Shown: positions 16,352 to 26,051, counted from the first letter of the stretch. The stretch is DNA of 64,000 nt from Paenibacillus pabuli NBRC 13638 (GCF_001514495.1 NZ_BCNM01000003.1:310001-374000); one strand, 5' to 3'. The notes: a model not told the origin generated them from the sequence alone. Made by a program: numbers and translations.

Positions 16352-18121
16352 TTATTTCATGGACTCGGATAGCTCTGTGAAAATAACACCCAGCGCATAC
16401 GCGCCGGCATCCGGGTAGCCTAGACTGCGGTCACCAACAGCACCCGCACGGCCCATACGTGCCACGATGTCTTCGGTTTTCTTCGCACCTTCTACTGCAG
16501 CTTCAGCACCTTTGGCAAACGCCGTTTGGAAGTCATCTCCGGACTTCGCACTTTGCGTCCATGAGTCTGCACAAGGGACAAGTGCGTCAATTAATGTCTT
16601 GTCACCTACAACGGCACCACGTCCGAAGGAACGTTCGCCTGTAGATTGAATCCCTTGCACCGCCGCCTGCATCATGTCAGCGAATTCGGCAACGTTCAAT
16701 TGCTGCTTGTCACCAACGGCTTTGCCTGCTGCCCGGAACGCCGAACCCCAGATTGGGCCGGATGCTCCGCCGCAGTATTCCATAATGACCAGAGAGCATG
16801 CATCGAGGAATGAACCGATATTTTTTTTCTCTTCGTTCACAATATGGTTCCATTCGCGCTTGAGTTGTCTGAAGCCTTTCGCTACGCTCATGCCGAAGTC
16901 GCCGTCACCCGCATGGGAATCCAGTTCACAGAACGGCACTTCGTTCTTGATGATGATCTCACTCATCTTATCGATCAGGTAGACGATATTATCCAGGGAG
17001 AATTGATTGTTGATGATTACCGCGGACGCTGCAGGTGTCTCCACTTCATAGGATACTGGCGCATCTTCAGTCACGACGGCTTCCAGTGCTTCAGAATATG
17101 CCACTTGCGCTGCTGGAGGACCGGATACTTTAAATGCAGGTGTATCACTTTCCTTAAACAACAACGTTTTCAGTTCATCGTCCAGTTTCAGGATGGTTAC
17201 CGATGCGCCTGCCATATCGATGCTAGTCATGTAATTGCCAACAAACGTAGTGGCTACACCAAGTCCTGATCGGTGTGCCAGCTCACGCTGAACCGAGTTG
17301 TTAAGCAGATAAAGCTCCTGTAAAGGTGTAGCGCCAAAGCCGTTAACCAGCACAGCAATGTCAGCCGATACATCGTTGTCCAGCTTCATGTCTGCAAGCA
17401 GCGCTTCGACCATGCGTCCTGCAAGTTCATCCGCAGATACTAATTTCTCACGGCGAATGCCTGGCTCACCATGAATCCCTACCCCGAATTCCATCTCATC
17501 CTCAGCGATTTCAAACGTTGGTGTGCCTTTAGCAGGCACAGTACAGGAGGTGAATCCAAATCCGATACTGCGTACGTTCTGAGCTGCTTTCTCGGCAACG
17601 GCTTTCACCTCTGCCAGACTGCGGCCTTCTTCGGCTGCGGCTCCAGCGATTTTGTGCACCAATACAGTTCCGGCAACACCGCGGCGTCCTACCGTATACA
17701 GGCTGTCCTGCACTGCAATGTCATCCTCAACCCGTACATATTGCACATCAATGCCATCTTCCTCTGCAAGATGCGCCGCGTTCTTGAAGTTCATCATGTC
17801 GCCGCTGTAGTTCTTGATAATTAGAAGCGTACCCTTCTTGCTGGCTGTAGCCTTAATCGCCTGATATACCTGAATCTGGGAAGGAGATGCAAATACATCT
17901 CCACAGACCGCAGCATCCAGCATGCCTTTGCCGACGTAACCTGCATGAGCAGGTTCATGACCACTGCCGCCGCCGCTGATGAGGCTGACTTTATCCCCAT
18001 TAATCTCTCTGCGTTTAATGACCTTATATTTTTTCAAAAATTCAAGTTCCGGGTGTGCCAGCGCAATCCCGTTGCACATTTCCATGACAACATGTTCTGC
18101 TTGGTTAATGATTTTCTTCAT
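16352..18121 (-). CDS. dhaK: ATP-dependent dihydroxyacetone kinase, DhaK-DhaL fusion
   Basis: A 589-residue cytoplasmic kinase that phosphorylates dihydroxyacetone to DHAP, joining glycerol to glycolysis. The N-terminal DhaK domain (about 1-330) has SGGGSGHEPAHAGYVGKGML and the GVGIHGEPGIRRE loop, whose His forms the covalent hemiaminal with substrate. The C-terminal DhaL domain (about 375-589) has HAGDGDFGMSVAKGF, the Mg-ATP binding Asp cluster, and GGASGPIWGSAF. Fusion of both halves is the hallmark of ATP-using rather than PTS-driven enzymes, and no DhaM is present. The start overlaps the gldA stop as ATGA. Confidence 0.95.
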   Translation of the reverse strand: MKKIINQAEHVVMEMCNGIALAHPELEFLKKYKVIKRREINGDKVSLISGGGSGHEPAHAGYVGKGMLDAAVCGDVFASPSQIQVYQAIKATASKKGTLLIIKNYSGDMMNFKNAAHLAEEDGIDVQYVRVEDDIAVQDSLYTVGRRGVAGTVLVHKIAGAAAEEGRSLAEVKAVAEKAAQNVRSIGFGFTSCTVPAKGTPTFEIAEDEMEFGVGIHGEPGIRREKLVSADELAGRMVEALLADMKLDNDVSADIAVLVNGFGATPLQELYLLNNSVQRELAHRSGLGVATTFVGNYMTSIDMAGASVTILKLDDELKTLLFKESDTPAFKVSGPPAAQVAYSEALEAVVTEDAPVSYEVETPAASAVIINNQFSLDNIVYLIDKMSEIIIKNEVPFCELDSHAGDGDFGMSVAKGFRQLKREWNHIVNEEKKNIGSFLDACSLVIMEYCGGASGPIWGSAFRAAGKAVGDKQQLNVAEFADMMQAAVQGIQSTGERSFGRGAVVGDKTLIDALVPCADSWTQSAKSGDDFQTAFAKGAEAAVEGAKKTEDIVARMGRAGAVGDRSLGYPDAGAYALGVIFTELSESMK

Positions 18122-19263
18122 GATTTCTCCCCCTGGCGAGCTGCTTTGTAGTCCCGTCCCATACGGTCAGCCGCCGCAATGGCAGCTGCCACTTCAGGAA
18201 CAGTAATCGGGAACGGCATGGCGTGAATGGATTCTTCCGGAATACATGCGATCTCGGCCACCTTCAACAACTCTTCCTGACTAATGGTATCTACACCGAT
18301 ATCCGCCAAGCTTACAGGCAGTCCCACAGCAAGACAGAAGTCCATGACTTCATGCAGCTCTTCGGTTGGTGCATTTTCAAGGACGAGCTGTGCAATCGTT
18401 CCGAAGGATACTTTTTCACCGTGGAAGAAGTGATGTGTACCCTCCAGAACCGTCAAACCGTTGTGGATCGCATGTGCTGCGGCCAGTCCGCCACTCTCAA
18501 AGCCAAGACCAGACAACAGAATGTTGGTCTCAACGATGTTTTCCAGCGCTTGAGTCACGACGTTGCTGTCACTGGCTACTTTTGCTTTCAATCCGTCAGT
18601 CCGCAGCATTTCATAACACAACTTCGCCAGCGCGAGTGCTGCATTCGTACCTACTGCGGATGGCGTGTATCCTTCACGGGAACCCATCGGCAAACTTGCG
18701 TTCACGCGAGAGTACGATTTCGCTGTAGCTCTTGCTTCGAAGTACGTTGACAACGCGTCACCCATACCCGAAACGAGGAAACGTGTTGGTGCGTTGGCGA
18801 TAACGGTTGTATCCACAAGAACAACACTCGGGCTTTGCTTGAAATAAGCGTAGTCATCAAAAGCACCTTCCGGGGTGTACAATACAGCCGAGTGACTTGT
18901 TGGCGCATCCGTTGCCGCGATGGTTGGACAGATGATCAGCGCGTCGCCTTCTGCCACACATTTGGCTGCGTCGATCGCTTTACCGCCACCAAGACCGATC
19001 GTACAAGTGCATCCTTTTTCTTTTGCAATTTCCTGAAGACGAGCGACTTCCTCCCGGGAACATTCTCCTCTAAAACCGCTTTCAACAAACGTAATATTGA
19101 ATTTCTGTGCCGTTGCATCGAGCTTCGCCTTTACACGCTGTACATCATCCGGATGTGCGATCAGCAGTGCAGATTCACCAAAGGATTTCACAAAGTAACC
19201 GAGGTTCAACAATTCGTCTTCACCTTGCACATATTTCGTTGGACTAATAAATGCTTTTCTCAT
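18118..19263 (-). CDS. gldA: NAD-dependent glycerol dehydrogenase
   Basis: A 381-residue metal-dependent glycerol dehydrogenase that oxidises glycerol to dihydroxyacetone, the substrate of the kinase encoded next. The NAD site is in TIGLGGGKAIDAAK. Metal ligands are the Asp in GMGDALSTYFEA and the His residues in AAAHAIHNGL and THHFFHGEKVSFG. A perfect AGGAGG precedes the ATG. It is first in a two-gene operon with dhaKL (4-bp overlap) and is divergent from a PocR-type regulator, together a self-contained oxidative glycerol pathway. Confidence 0.95.
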   Translation of the reverse strand: MRKAFISPTKYVQGEDELLNLGYFVKSFGESALLIAHPDDVQRVKAKLDATAQKFNITFVESGFRGECSREEVARLQEIAKEKGCTCTIGLGGGKAIDAAKCVAEGDALIICPTIAATDAPTSHSAVLYTPEGAFDDYAYFKQSPSVVLVDTTVIANAPTRFLVSGMGDALSTYFEARATAKSYSRVNASLPMGSREGYTPSAVGTNAALALAKLCYEMLRTDGLKAKVASDSNVVTQALENIVETNILLSGLGFESGGLAAAHAIHNGLTVLEGTHHFFHGEKVSFGTIAQLVLENAPTEELHEVMDFCLAVGLPVSLADIGVDTISQEELLKVAEIACIPEESIHAMPFPITVPEVAAAIAAADRMGRDYKAARQGEKS

Positions 19264-19626
19264 AATGATATAAACCTCCTATGGATGATATAAGTTCGTT
19301 TACTGCATAAATTACCTGTATGCCTTCAACAAGGCTATCTGATGTAATTCTTGGATGAACTTAAAGATTAAATTTTAAATGCTCACAATCAACCTAAATA
19401 TATACCATGCATGTGAGGTTTACAGTGGACTTTGAGTACAAATTATTATAATTTACAATCGTAATTTTTTGCTTTTCAACAGAATCATGGTATCTTATTG
19501 TCATGCGATGGGTTAATTTTGACATCATCTATACATTACCCGTCATTAACTCATCTTAATATGTACAACTTGCTAACTTTTAACGAACGAAATCATTTAT
19601 CAGGTTAGCTTTGGAGGGTTCCACCC
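19264..19626. other. Divergent control region, gldA operon and PocR regulator
   Basis: A 363-bp AT-rich gap with no gene. It must carry both promoters. A GCTAAC...GTTAGC inverted repeat about 40 bp before the regulator start is the only symmetric element I noticed, and I cannot assign it. Confidence 0.5.
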
Positions 19627-20658
19627 ATGATTAAAGAATATCTTCATATCAATAAAATCCTTGACCTGAACAAATGGAAGCGTCTACAGGATTCTCTTGC
19701 CACCGTAACCAAGCTGGCTATTCTAACAGTCGACTATAAAGGCATACCCGTAACCAGCCATAGCAGCTGTCAGGCCTTTTGCCAAAAGGTTCGCAAAGAT
19801 CCCGAACTGCTCCCCTACTGTCAGAAATGTGACTCTCGCGGGGGGCTGGAAGCCGTTCGACTGAATGAGCCTTATGTTTACCTGTGTCATTTCAATATCG
19901 TGGACATTGCAATTCCAATTACGATTGATGGGAAATATATCGGTGCTGTAATGGCAGGACAAGTGAAGCTGGCTGACCCGGGGAAAGGGACGGAGCTGGA
20001 ACAGATCGTCACATCCAAGAATGTGTCTATGCATGCTGCAAAGCTGGAGGAATTACAGGAGGATTATGACCAGCTTCCTGTTATGACCTATGAAGAGGTG
20101 GTGAAAATCTCCAACATGCTCTCTTTACTCTGTAACTACATCGTAGAGGAAGCATTGAACAAAAATTTGCTGGTGGAGATGTTCGAGAAAGCTTCGGGAC
20201 ATCAGGAGTCTCTGAATCTGTCCACCATTCTGCCCGGATACTCCATCCGTAATATTGAGTCGATCAAAAAAGAAATGACCAATGCGATTGCAGATGCCTA
20301 TCTCAAAAACAGTCCAAGCGATACAGAGAGCTCCAGCCCGGTGCTCCAACCTGCTTTTGAATATATTCACAGTCACAAGAGTGAGCAAGTCTCGCTTAAA
20401 CAAATGGCCGATCTGTGCCACCTGAGTCCAAGTTACTTCAGCAGGCTGTTTGCCAAGGAAACGGGTGAGAACTTTACGACTTATATTGCACGACTCAAAA
20501 TCAAATGGGCCAAGCAATTGCTGGAAGTTACGGACATGCCCGTATCACAGATCAGTGATGAACTGGGGTTCAATGAATCGGGTTATTTTATCAAAATATT
20601 CAAAAAATTCGAGGAGATTACGCCCGCCCTTTATCGCAAATACATGCAGGAACAATGA
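19627..20658 (+). CDS. PocR-sensor AraC-family regulator, probable glycerol response
   Basis: A 343-residue regulator. The N-terminal 170 residues match the PocR ligand-binding domain, including the Cys-rich SCQAFCQKVRKDPELLPYCQ and CDSRGGLEAV, then YVYLCHFNIVDIAIPI and GAVMAGQV. A helical linker leads to a C-terminal AraC double helix-turn-helix (VSLKQMADLCHLSPSYFSRL, then the GFNESGYFIKIFKKFEEITP motif). PocR domains are known or predicted to sense small diols such as propanediol and glycerol. Divergence from gldA-dhaKL makes it the likely activator of that operon in response to glycerol or DHA (inference). GGAGGG precedes the ATG. Confidence 0.88.
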   Translation: MIKEYLHINKILDLNKWKRLQDSLATVTKLAILTVDYKGIPVTSHSSCQAFCQKVRKDPELLPYCQKCDSRGGLEAVRLNEPYVYLCHFNIVDIAIPITIDGKYIGAVMAGQVKLADPGKGTELEQIVTSKNVSMHAAKLEELQEDYDQLPVMTYEEVVKISNMLSLLCNYIVEEALNKNLLVEMFEKASGHQESLNLSTILPGYSIRNIESIKKEMTNAIADAYLKNSPSDTESSSPVLQPAFEYIHSHKSEQVSLKQMADLCHLSPSYFSRLFAKETGENFTTYIARLKIKWAKQLLEVTDMPVSQISDELGFNESGYFIKIFKKFEEITPALYRKYMQEQ

Positions 20659-20659
20659 T

Positions 20660-20679
20660 AAAGCCTAACTATAGGCTTT
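20660..20679 (+). terminator. Weak hairpin after PocR gene
   Basis: An 8-bp stem (AAAGCCTA/TAGGCTTT) with a 4-base loop, directly after the stop. The downstream tail is not T-rich, so termination is uncertain. Confidence 0.35.
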
Positions 20680-20798
20680 GGTTACAGGAGAACATGCATT
20701 GATATCTTTTTCGTATCAAAAATGAGGTTAAAAGATATTTCACCTATTAATCTGCCATTGCTACAATGGAGTCCAGATTACTTAGGGAGGCGTCACGA

Positions 20799-21788
20799 AT
20801 GGAATATCGCAAATTGGGAAATAGCGGTTTAACCGTCAGTGAGATTTCACTGGGCAACTGGATTACACATGGAGCACAAGTGGATGATGGAACAGCAAAA
20901 GCCTGTGTTGAGGCTGCTTTGGAGGTAGGCATCACGACATTTGATACGGCAGACGTCTATTCCAACACCAAGGCAGAAACTGTGTTAGGACACGCTTTAA
21001 AGGAGATTCGAAGAGAAAGTATTGAACTGTGCACCAAAGTCTGTCATCCAACCGGTTCAGGTCGCAATGACAGAGGACTTTCCCGCAAACATATCATGGA
21101 GGCCTGCAACGCTTCCTTGCAAAGATTGCAAACCGATTATATCGATGTCTATTACGCTCACCGTTATGATCCAAATACGCCACTGGAGGAGACATTCCTT
21201 GCATTTGCGGATCTGGTTCGTCAGGGCAAGGTTCACTATATTGGCGTTAGCGAATGGACTGCGGCTCAGATTGAAGAAGGTGCCGCATTAGCTAAGGAGC
21301 TTCGCATGCCCTTTATTGCAAGCCAACCACAGTATTCGATGTTATGGCGTGTGATTGAGAAGGAAGTGGTGCCAGCAAGTACACAAGCAGGTCTGGGCCA
21401 CATTACATGGTCTCCTCTGGCTCAGGGCATACTATCCGGTAAATATATTCCTTACGAAGCGCTGCCGGCCGGATCACGTGCAGCGGCCGAGGCTGGAGCA
21501 CCCTTTTTCAACAACCTCGCTGGTCGGTGGCTACATGACGATGTTCTATCTGCTGTGCAGCAGCTTGTTCCAGTCGCGAAAGAGATCGGGCTGACACTCC
21601 CACAACTCGCCGTTGCCTGGGTTCTCCAGCATCCATATGTGTCATCCGTCATTATTGGGGCATCCCGTCCAGAGCAAGTCCTTGAGAATGTGAAAGCCTC
21701 TGGTGTTCAACTGGATCGGGACATCTTGTCTCGCATTGATGAAATATTGAATCAGTGGATTGAACGTGATCCAGCCAAGACGGGTTAG
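20799..21788 (+). CDS. Aldo/keto reductase
   Basis: A 329-residue NAD(P)H-dependent aldo/keto reductase of the potassium-channel-beta-like group. It opens MEYRKLGNSGLTVSEISLGN. The catalytic tetrad lies in TFDTADVYSN (Asp, Tyr), ELCTKVCHP (Lys) and YYAHRYDPN (His). The cofactor-specificity region is in TWSPLAQGILSGKY and IIGASRPEQVLEN. GGGAGG precedes the ATG at 20799. The open frame begins 11 codons earlier without a site. The substrate is unknown. It is convergent with a LysR gene. Confidence 0.9.
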   Translation: MEYRKLGNSGLTVSEISLGNWITHGAQVDDGTAKACVEAALEVGITTFDTADVYSNTKAETVLGHALKEIRRESIELCTKVCHPTGSGRNDRGLSRKHIMEACNASLQRLQTDYIDVYYAHRYDPNTPLEETFLAFADLVRQGKVHYIGVSEWTAAQIEEGAALAKELRMPFIASQPQYSMLWRVIEKEVVPASTQAGLGHITWSPLAQGILSGKYIPYEALPAGSRAAAEAGAPFFNNLAGRWLHDDVLSAVQQLVPVAKEIGLTLPQLAVAWVLQHPYVSSVIIGASRPEQVLENVKASGVQLDRDILSRIDEILNQWIERDPAKTG

Positions 21789-21831
21789 TCGCTCTTCTTT
21801 CAACTACTATAAACATACTATATAAGTTGAA

Positions 21832-22734
21832 CTACTCATTTACACGACTATTCCCTTCAACACATTCATCTACAATTTTCATAAAACGAGAGATTACTTC
21901 CTGATTCAAGTCCGTCCGCCATGCCGTGTACAACGGTACAGAGGGCGGACTTTCTGCTAATGGCAGGAACACCACACCTCTCCGCTCGAACACATCTACT
22001 GAAGAAGGAACGATGGAGATGCCCATGCCCGCTGCCACGAGATTGACAATGGTGTACATCTGAATGGCTTCCTGTGTAATACGAGGATCTACACCATGCT
22101 CCCTGCAATAATCCAGAACGAGACGATGGAACGGAAAGCCCAGATGCCGCGGGAATAAAATAAAATCCTCGTCCGCCAGCTCGGTTATTGACACCTGAGT
22201 CTGTGAAGCTAAAGGGTGATGGTCTGGCAGCACTGCGATTAATGTTTCCGTCTGACAGACCCGGAATGACAAATGTCCGTCATGATCCTGATACCGCAAG
22301 AATCCAATATGGATCTGTCCATCTTCCAGTGCCTGCAATTGTTCGGACGAGGTCATCTCGCGCAGCGTGAGTTCAATCTGCGGGTACGCCGCTCGGAATT
22401 TTCTCAGCACATCGACCATCATACTTCCCGAAGCCGAATCCACAAAGGCAACCGTTAAATGTCCAATGATCCCCTGGTCAGCCTTCTGCGTAAGCTGGAT
22501 GGACCGTTCAAGTTGGGCCATGATCAGTCTCGCCTGTTCCAGAAAGACGGCACCAGCCGCCGTGAGACGAACCATTTTTTTCGTGCGTTCCAACAGCTTC
22601 ACACCAAGCTCTTCTTCCAGATTCTGAATCTGTTGGCTCAGCGGTGGCTGCGTCATATTTAATTTCTCTGCCGCACGGTGGAAATGAAGCTCTTCCGCCA
22701 CGGTGATAAAATATCGTAATTTTCGGATATCCAT
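21832..22734 (-). CDS. LysR-family transcriptional regulator
   Basis: A 300-residue LysR protein whose helix-turn-helix (ITVAEELHFHRAAEKLNMTQ, PPLSQQIQNLEEELGVKL) is of the CatR/BenM-like type. The effector-binding domain runs from about residue 90 and includes GIFLRY-like and AAGMGISIVPSSVD segments. It is convergent with the aldo/keto reductase and upstream of nothing obvious on its own strand, so its target is unknown. Confidence 0.88.
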   Translation of the reverse strand: MDIRKLRYFITVAEELHFHRAAEKLNMTQPPLSQQIQNLEEELGVKLLERTKKMVRLTAAGAVFLEQARLIMAQLERSIQLTQKADQGIIGHLTVAFVDSASGSMMVDVLRKFRAAYPQIELTLREMTSSEQLQALEDGQIHIGFLRYQDHDGHLSFRVCQTETLIAVLPDHHPLASQTQVSITELADEDFILFPRHLGFPFHRLVLDYCREHGVDPRITQEAIQMYTIVNLVAAGMGISIVPSSVDVFERRGVVFLPLAESPPSVPLYTAWRTDLNQEVISRFMKIVDECVEGNSRVNE

Positions 22735-22766
22735 ACGCCTTGTGTACTTCCCTTCCGACTAGCCTG

Positions 22767-23120
22767 TTACTTCATCTGTTCCTGAACCCAAATGGCTGAT
22801 TCAGCGAGCATCGTCATTAATTCATTAAAGTCCACGGCAATCTCCCGGAGAGGCCGTTCTCCCGCATCGTGGATCAACATCAGGACCTTGCCGGAAGTTT
22901 GATCCAGTATAGCGATGCTTCCTTCGCCAAATCCACCAATCGGAAATGGTTCAAGATCAGCTGACAGCTCATACTCCTTCTCAACTTCACGGTATACATC
23001 CTGGAACTCGGGATATGCACAATTCAATTCTTTCACCGAATACAAGGCAGGATCACCGAAGTTGCATGAACCAAATTCAAGCAAAAGATCACGAATGGGT
23101 TCCAGTTCCGTAAGCTTCAT
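22767..23120 (-). CDS. Hypothetical protein, SUKH/SMI1-KNR4-like
   Basis: A 117-residue acidic cytoplasmic protein. The middle GGFGEGSIAILDQTSGKVLM and LIHDAGERPLREIAVDFNEL resemble the core of SUKH (SMI1/KNR4) proteins, where a strand pair carrying D-x-x-T-G-x-V precedes an H-D and an aromatic-rich helix. Many SUKH proteins are immunity proteins, although this one is not next to a toxin. AAGGAGG precedes the ATG. The family call is tentative. Confidence 0.5.
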   Translation of the reverse strand: MKLTELEPIRDLLLEFGSCNFGDPALYSVKELNCAYPEFQDVYREVEKEYELSADLEPFPIGGFGEGSIAILDQTSGKVLMLIHDAGERPLREIAVDFNELMTMLAESAIWVQEQMK

Positions 23121-23147
23121 ATGAATTCCTCCTTGGATTGACTACAC

Positions 23148-23831
23148 TTATCTGTCTTCAACATAACTCACTTGGAATGGAACCAATGTCCCCTGTTTTT
23201 CCTTGTACTCCACTTCAATTGAACCTGTAAAGATGCCTGGAGAAACTTGCACCGGTATTTCAGCAATCAGCTTGTTGTCCTGTACCCGGTATCTCAGAAT
23301 ATGGCCCACTACTGCCTGCTCAAACCATAATTCTGCATCTCCTATTGGAAAAGAGTAGCCATACTTCTTCCCTTTGATATCCAAGGTATACTCTACTGAA
23401 GTTACGGATTCCTTCCGTACAGAAGACAACAGGTTTCTGGCTTCAGCAACCGCATTCCTTACTGGAATCTCATTCCAATCATCCTTTAATACATGAACTT
23501 CTGAAGTTCGTATCCCGGTGCCTTTACCCGTCGTAAGAATGATGATTGTTTCATCCGGACCTATGCCATCTACATTGCTCATGACGATTTCTGGATAAAA
23601 AGCAGGCTCGCTAATATTTCCCCATGGAAATGTCCTCTTTTGATCATTCAATAAAACTGTCATGCCAGAGTAGGTTCCATCTACAGGTTTCGATGCTGCA
23701 ACTAACGTAATATGTGTTTGGTTCTCTTTCACCTCAGCCAATATCGTGCGATCTGGGGCTGGAGCTGGAAAAGAAACAGATAGACCAATCATTCCTGCAA
23801 ACACCAGTTTGGGTACTAACCACATTGCCAT
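23148..23831 (-). CDS. Hypothetical exported protein
   Basis: About 227 residues. The N-terminus MAMWLVPKLVFAGMIGLSVS looks like a signal peptide or membrane anchor, followed by a beta-rich domain (DETIIILTTGKGTGIRTSEV, then HVLKDDWNEIPVRNAV) and a terminal GIFTGSIEVEYKEKQGTLVP stretch. GAGGAG lies five bases before the ATG at 23831. Another ATG two codons on is also possible, and a TTG at 23849 is not supported. I do not recognise the family. It lies 27 bp after the SUKH-like gene's end and on the same strand, but transcription order puts it upstream. Confidence 0.55.
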   Translation of the reverse strand: MAMWLVPKLVFAGMIGLSVSFPAPAPDRTILAEVKENQTHITLVAASKPVDGTYSGMTVLLNDQKRTFPWGNISEPAFYPEIVMSNVDGIGPDETIIILTTGKGTGIRTSEVHVLKDDWNEIPVRNAVAEARNLLSSVRKESVTSVEYTLDIKGKKYGYSFPIGDAELWFEQAVVGHILRYRVQDNKLIAEIPVQVSPGIFTGSIEVEYKEKQGTLVPFQVSYVEDR

Positions 23832-23920
23832 AACAGCTCCTCGCTTCAATCGTAATAGGAAGATAAGATCCGGTATCCTACCTCATCTATAACAACAATG
23901 CCAAAGGTCGCCTGGTTAGA

Positions 23921-25033
23921 TCATTCCGCTCTTTCATCCATATATTTTCGCAGCTCTCCATCCAGCCATTCCAGCGCTGAACGCAGCTTGTCCTGTGGCA
24001 CATTCGGATAACGATCTCCCGTTGAGAGTTCAAAAGCACAGCTCTGTTCACTGGTCTGTTGCAAATATGAAGTCATTCCTATGCCGAATTGCTGAGTCAT
24101 GGTTGCCAGAATAGGCTCCACCTCGGCTTGGGCTAATGGAATATGTACGTGGAACATATTGGAGACGGGCACTTCTGGCAGCGTACGTATTCCATGACAC
24201 CCATTCAACAAGGAGGCCAGTTCCTGGGCCTGCTCATAATAAAGCCCCATTTTGCCAATTCGTTCATTGAAATAATACTGGGAACTGAGGATGTACGGAT
24301 ACAGACCGATCAGATCGCCGCCGTGACGACGTTTCCATATTTTCGATTCTTGCATGACATCCGTATCCCCTGCCAATATAGCCCCCGCAATCCCACCAAT
24401 CCCTTTGTAAAAAGACACGTAGATACTATCAAACAGACTGCAAATCTCGGCGGGTGTCTTCTGATAGAAAGGCGTGATTTCGAACAGGCGTGCCCCGTCC
24501 AGATGCAGCTTGATTCCGCGCACCCGGCAATACGCCGAGATTGCCTCCAGTTCTTCATATGCGGGCAATTGTCCACCAATCTCACGTTGTGGCAGTTCAA
24601 GCAGCAGGCAGGAAATCTCTTCATTCATCCCCTCCACATCTTCCAATCGAATCAATCGGTCCTTATCCGCCAGCAAAATGGATTCAATGTGATGTAGTTT
24701 CTTCAGTCCATCTTCCTCATGAATTTCCAGATGAGATAAAGGATGATAGGCTACCCGCTTGATGCCAATGCGGTCACACCAGATACGCAGGGCAATTTGC
24801 TGTGCCATCGTACCACTAGGGAAAAATACAGCCGCTTCCTTACCCAGAACGTCAGCCATCTGCTGCTGAAATTGATCAATGATTTTGCCGTTGCCATAAT
24901 GATCACTATACTGTTCCCCATCCATCTGCTCCAGCGCTTCCTGAAGCACTTTGACTTTACGACTGCCGTGACCGCCTATAATAAACTCCGCTTGATTAAA
25001 AGCTTCCGCTAATGTTAACTCTGTATTCTTCAA
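23921..25033 (-). CDS. Threonine-aldolase-like PLP enzyme
   Basis: A 370-residue fold-type I PLP enzyme of the beta-eliminating lyase/threonine aldolase group. Key segments are the N-terminal YGNGKIIDQFQQQMADVLGK, substrate/PLP-binding FFPSGTMAQQIAL, LHLDGARLFE, and SFYKGIGGIAGAI with Lys210 as the Schiff-base lysine. It should cleave a beta-hydroxy amino acid such as threonine to glycine and an aldehyde. It starts with TTG, preceded by AAAGGAG lying inside the last codons of the LysR gene upstream (6-bp gap), so translation is probably coupled. Confidence 0.82.
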   Translation of the reverse strand: MKNTELTLAEAFNQAEFIIGGHGSRKVKVLQEALEQMDGEQYSDHYGNGKIIDQFQQQMADVLGKEAAVFFPSGTMAQQIALRIWCDRIGIKRVAYHPLSHLEIHEEDGLKKLHHIESILLADKDRLIRLEDVEGMNEEISCLLLELPQREIGGQLPAYEELEAISAYCRVRGIKLHLDGARLFEITPFYQKTPAEICSLFDSIYVSFYKGIGGIAGAILAGDTDVMQESKIWKRRHGGDLIGLYPYILSSQYYFNERIGKMGLYYEQAQELASLLNGCHGIRTLPEVPVSNMFHVHIPLAQAEVEPILATMTQQFGIGMTSYLQQTSEQSCAFELSTGDRYPNVPQDKLRSALEWLDGELRKYMDERAE

Positions 25034-25039
25034 GGTTAT

Positions 25040-25915
25040 TTACTCCTTTATTGTTCTGGTTTTTTGGTTCGTCATCATCTGCACCAGCGCACCCAGCGCT
25101 CCGTATTGATGCTCACTCCGGGAATGCACAAATCCCACTTCCAACCTGCGGTACGGATCAGGCAAAGATAACACTGCAACCTCACCTCTGTGTTCTGCCC
25201 TGGTAACCGAAGAGCGTGGGAGTAATGACACACCCAACCCGGCAGATACGCCATTCAGAATAGTGTCCAGTGTTCCGTATTCCATGACTTTGAGGATATG
25301 GACGCCTTGATCTTGCAAAAAGGCTTCTGCCTGTTCACGATGAGTACAGCCTACTTCAAAGAACAACATGGGTTTACGCAATAAATCATGCATTTTATGG
25401 GTCCCGGGTTCCGCAATCAGTACCAATTCATCGTCATACACTTTCATATAGTTCAACTCAGGGTGATCCACCGGCCCATATATTACAGCCCCATTGAGCT
25501 CATGTTTAATGACCTTCTGATTGAGTTCATGTGTACCCCCTGTCGTTAGGGAGTGCTGCACCTCGGGGTAACATAAACGGTATTCAGCAAGCAGCGGCGT
25601 CAGAAAACGGGAGGCCGCCGTCTCAATCGCGCCAAGACGAAGCATCCCTGCAGGTGGATTTCCAATCTGCGTTGCCTGCTCCGCTTCAGATAACAATTGT
25701 AATATTCTATCCGCATATCCAAGCAAATTCTCACCCGCTGGTGTGAGCGACATTCCCCGGTTGGAGCGATAAAACAGTAGCACTTGCAGCTGATCTTCCA
25801 ACTGTTTAATCCGTGTTGTTACATTGGATTGTACATAATTCAGCGCTAACGCTGCTTTGCTGATACTGCCTTCGCGGGCAACCGCCTGAAATATTTTTAA
25901 ATCTCCTGCATCCAT
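25040..25915 (-). CDS. LysR-family transcriptional regulator
   Basis: A 291-residue LysR protein. The helix-turn-helix is in LKIFQAVAREGSISKAALAL and NVTTRIKQLEDQLQVLLFYR. The effector domain includes LRLGAIETAASRFLTPLLAE. It resembles the CzcR/YtlI-like group. GCAGGTGAT precedes the ATG. It is co-oriented and nearly contiguous with the aldolase-like gene and divergent from a zinc-type oxidoreductase 136 bp away. Either could be its target. Confidence 0.88.
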   Translation of the reverse strand: MDAGDLKIFQAVAREGSISKAALALNYVQSNVTTRIKQLEDQLQVLLFYRSNRGMSLTPAGENLLGYADRILQLLSEAEQATQIGNPPAGMLRLGAIETAASRFLTPLLAEYRLCYPEVQHSLTTGGTHELNQKVIKHELNGAVIYGPVDHPELNYMKVYDDELVLIAEPGTHKMHDLLRKPMLFFEVGCTHREQAEAFLQDQGVHILKVMEYGTLDTILNGVSAGLGVSLLPRSSVTRAEHRGEVAVLSLPDPYRRLEVGFVHSRSEHQYGALGALVQMMTNQKTRTIKE

Positions 25916-26051
25916 GCCCTGATCACCTGCTTGTTATCTATTATCTGAATTGATACTGACATTCATTTTTGTTCATTTTACGTGAATCTGCCCCATCTGT
26001 ACAATGAGGCTCAGTAGTGAAGTTTTATATACACAAGGAGGAATTTTGAAA

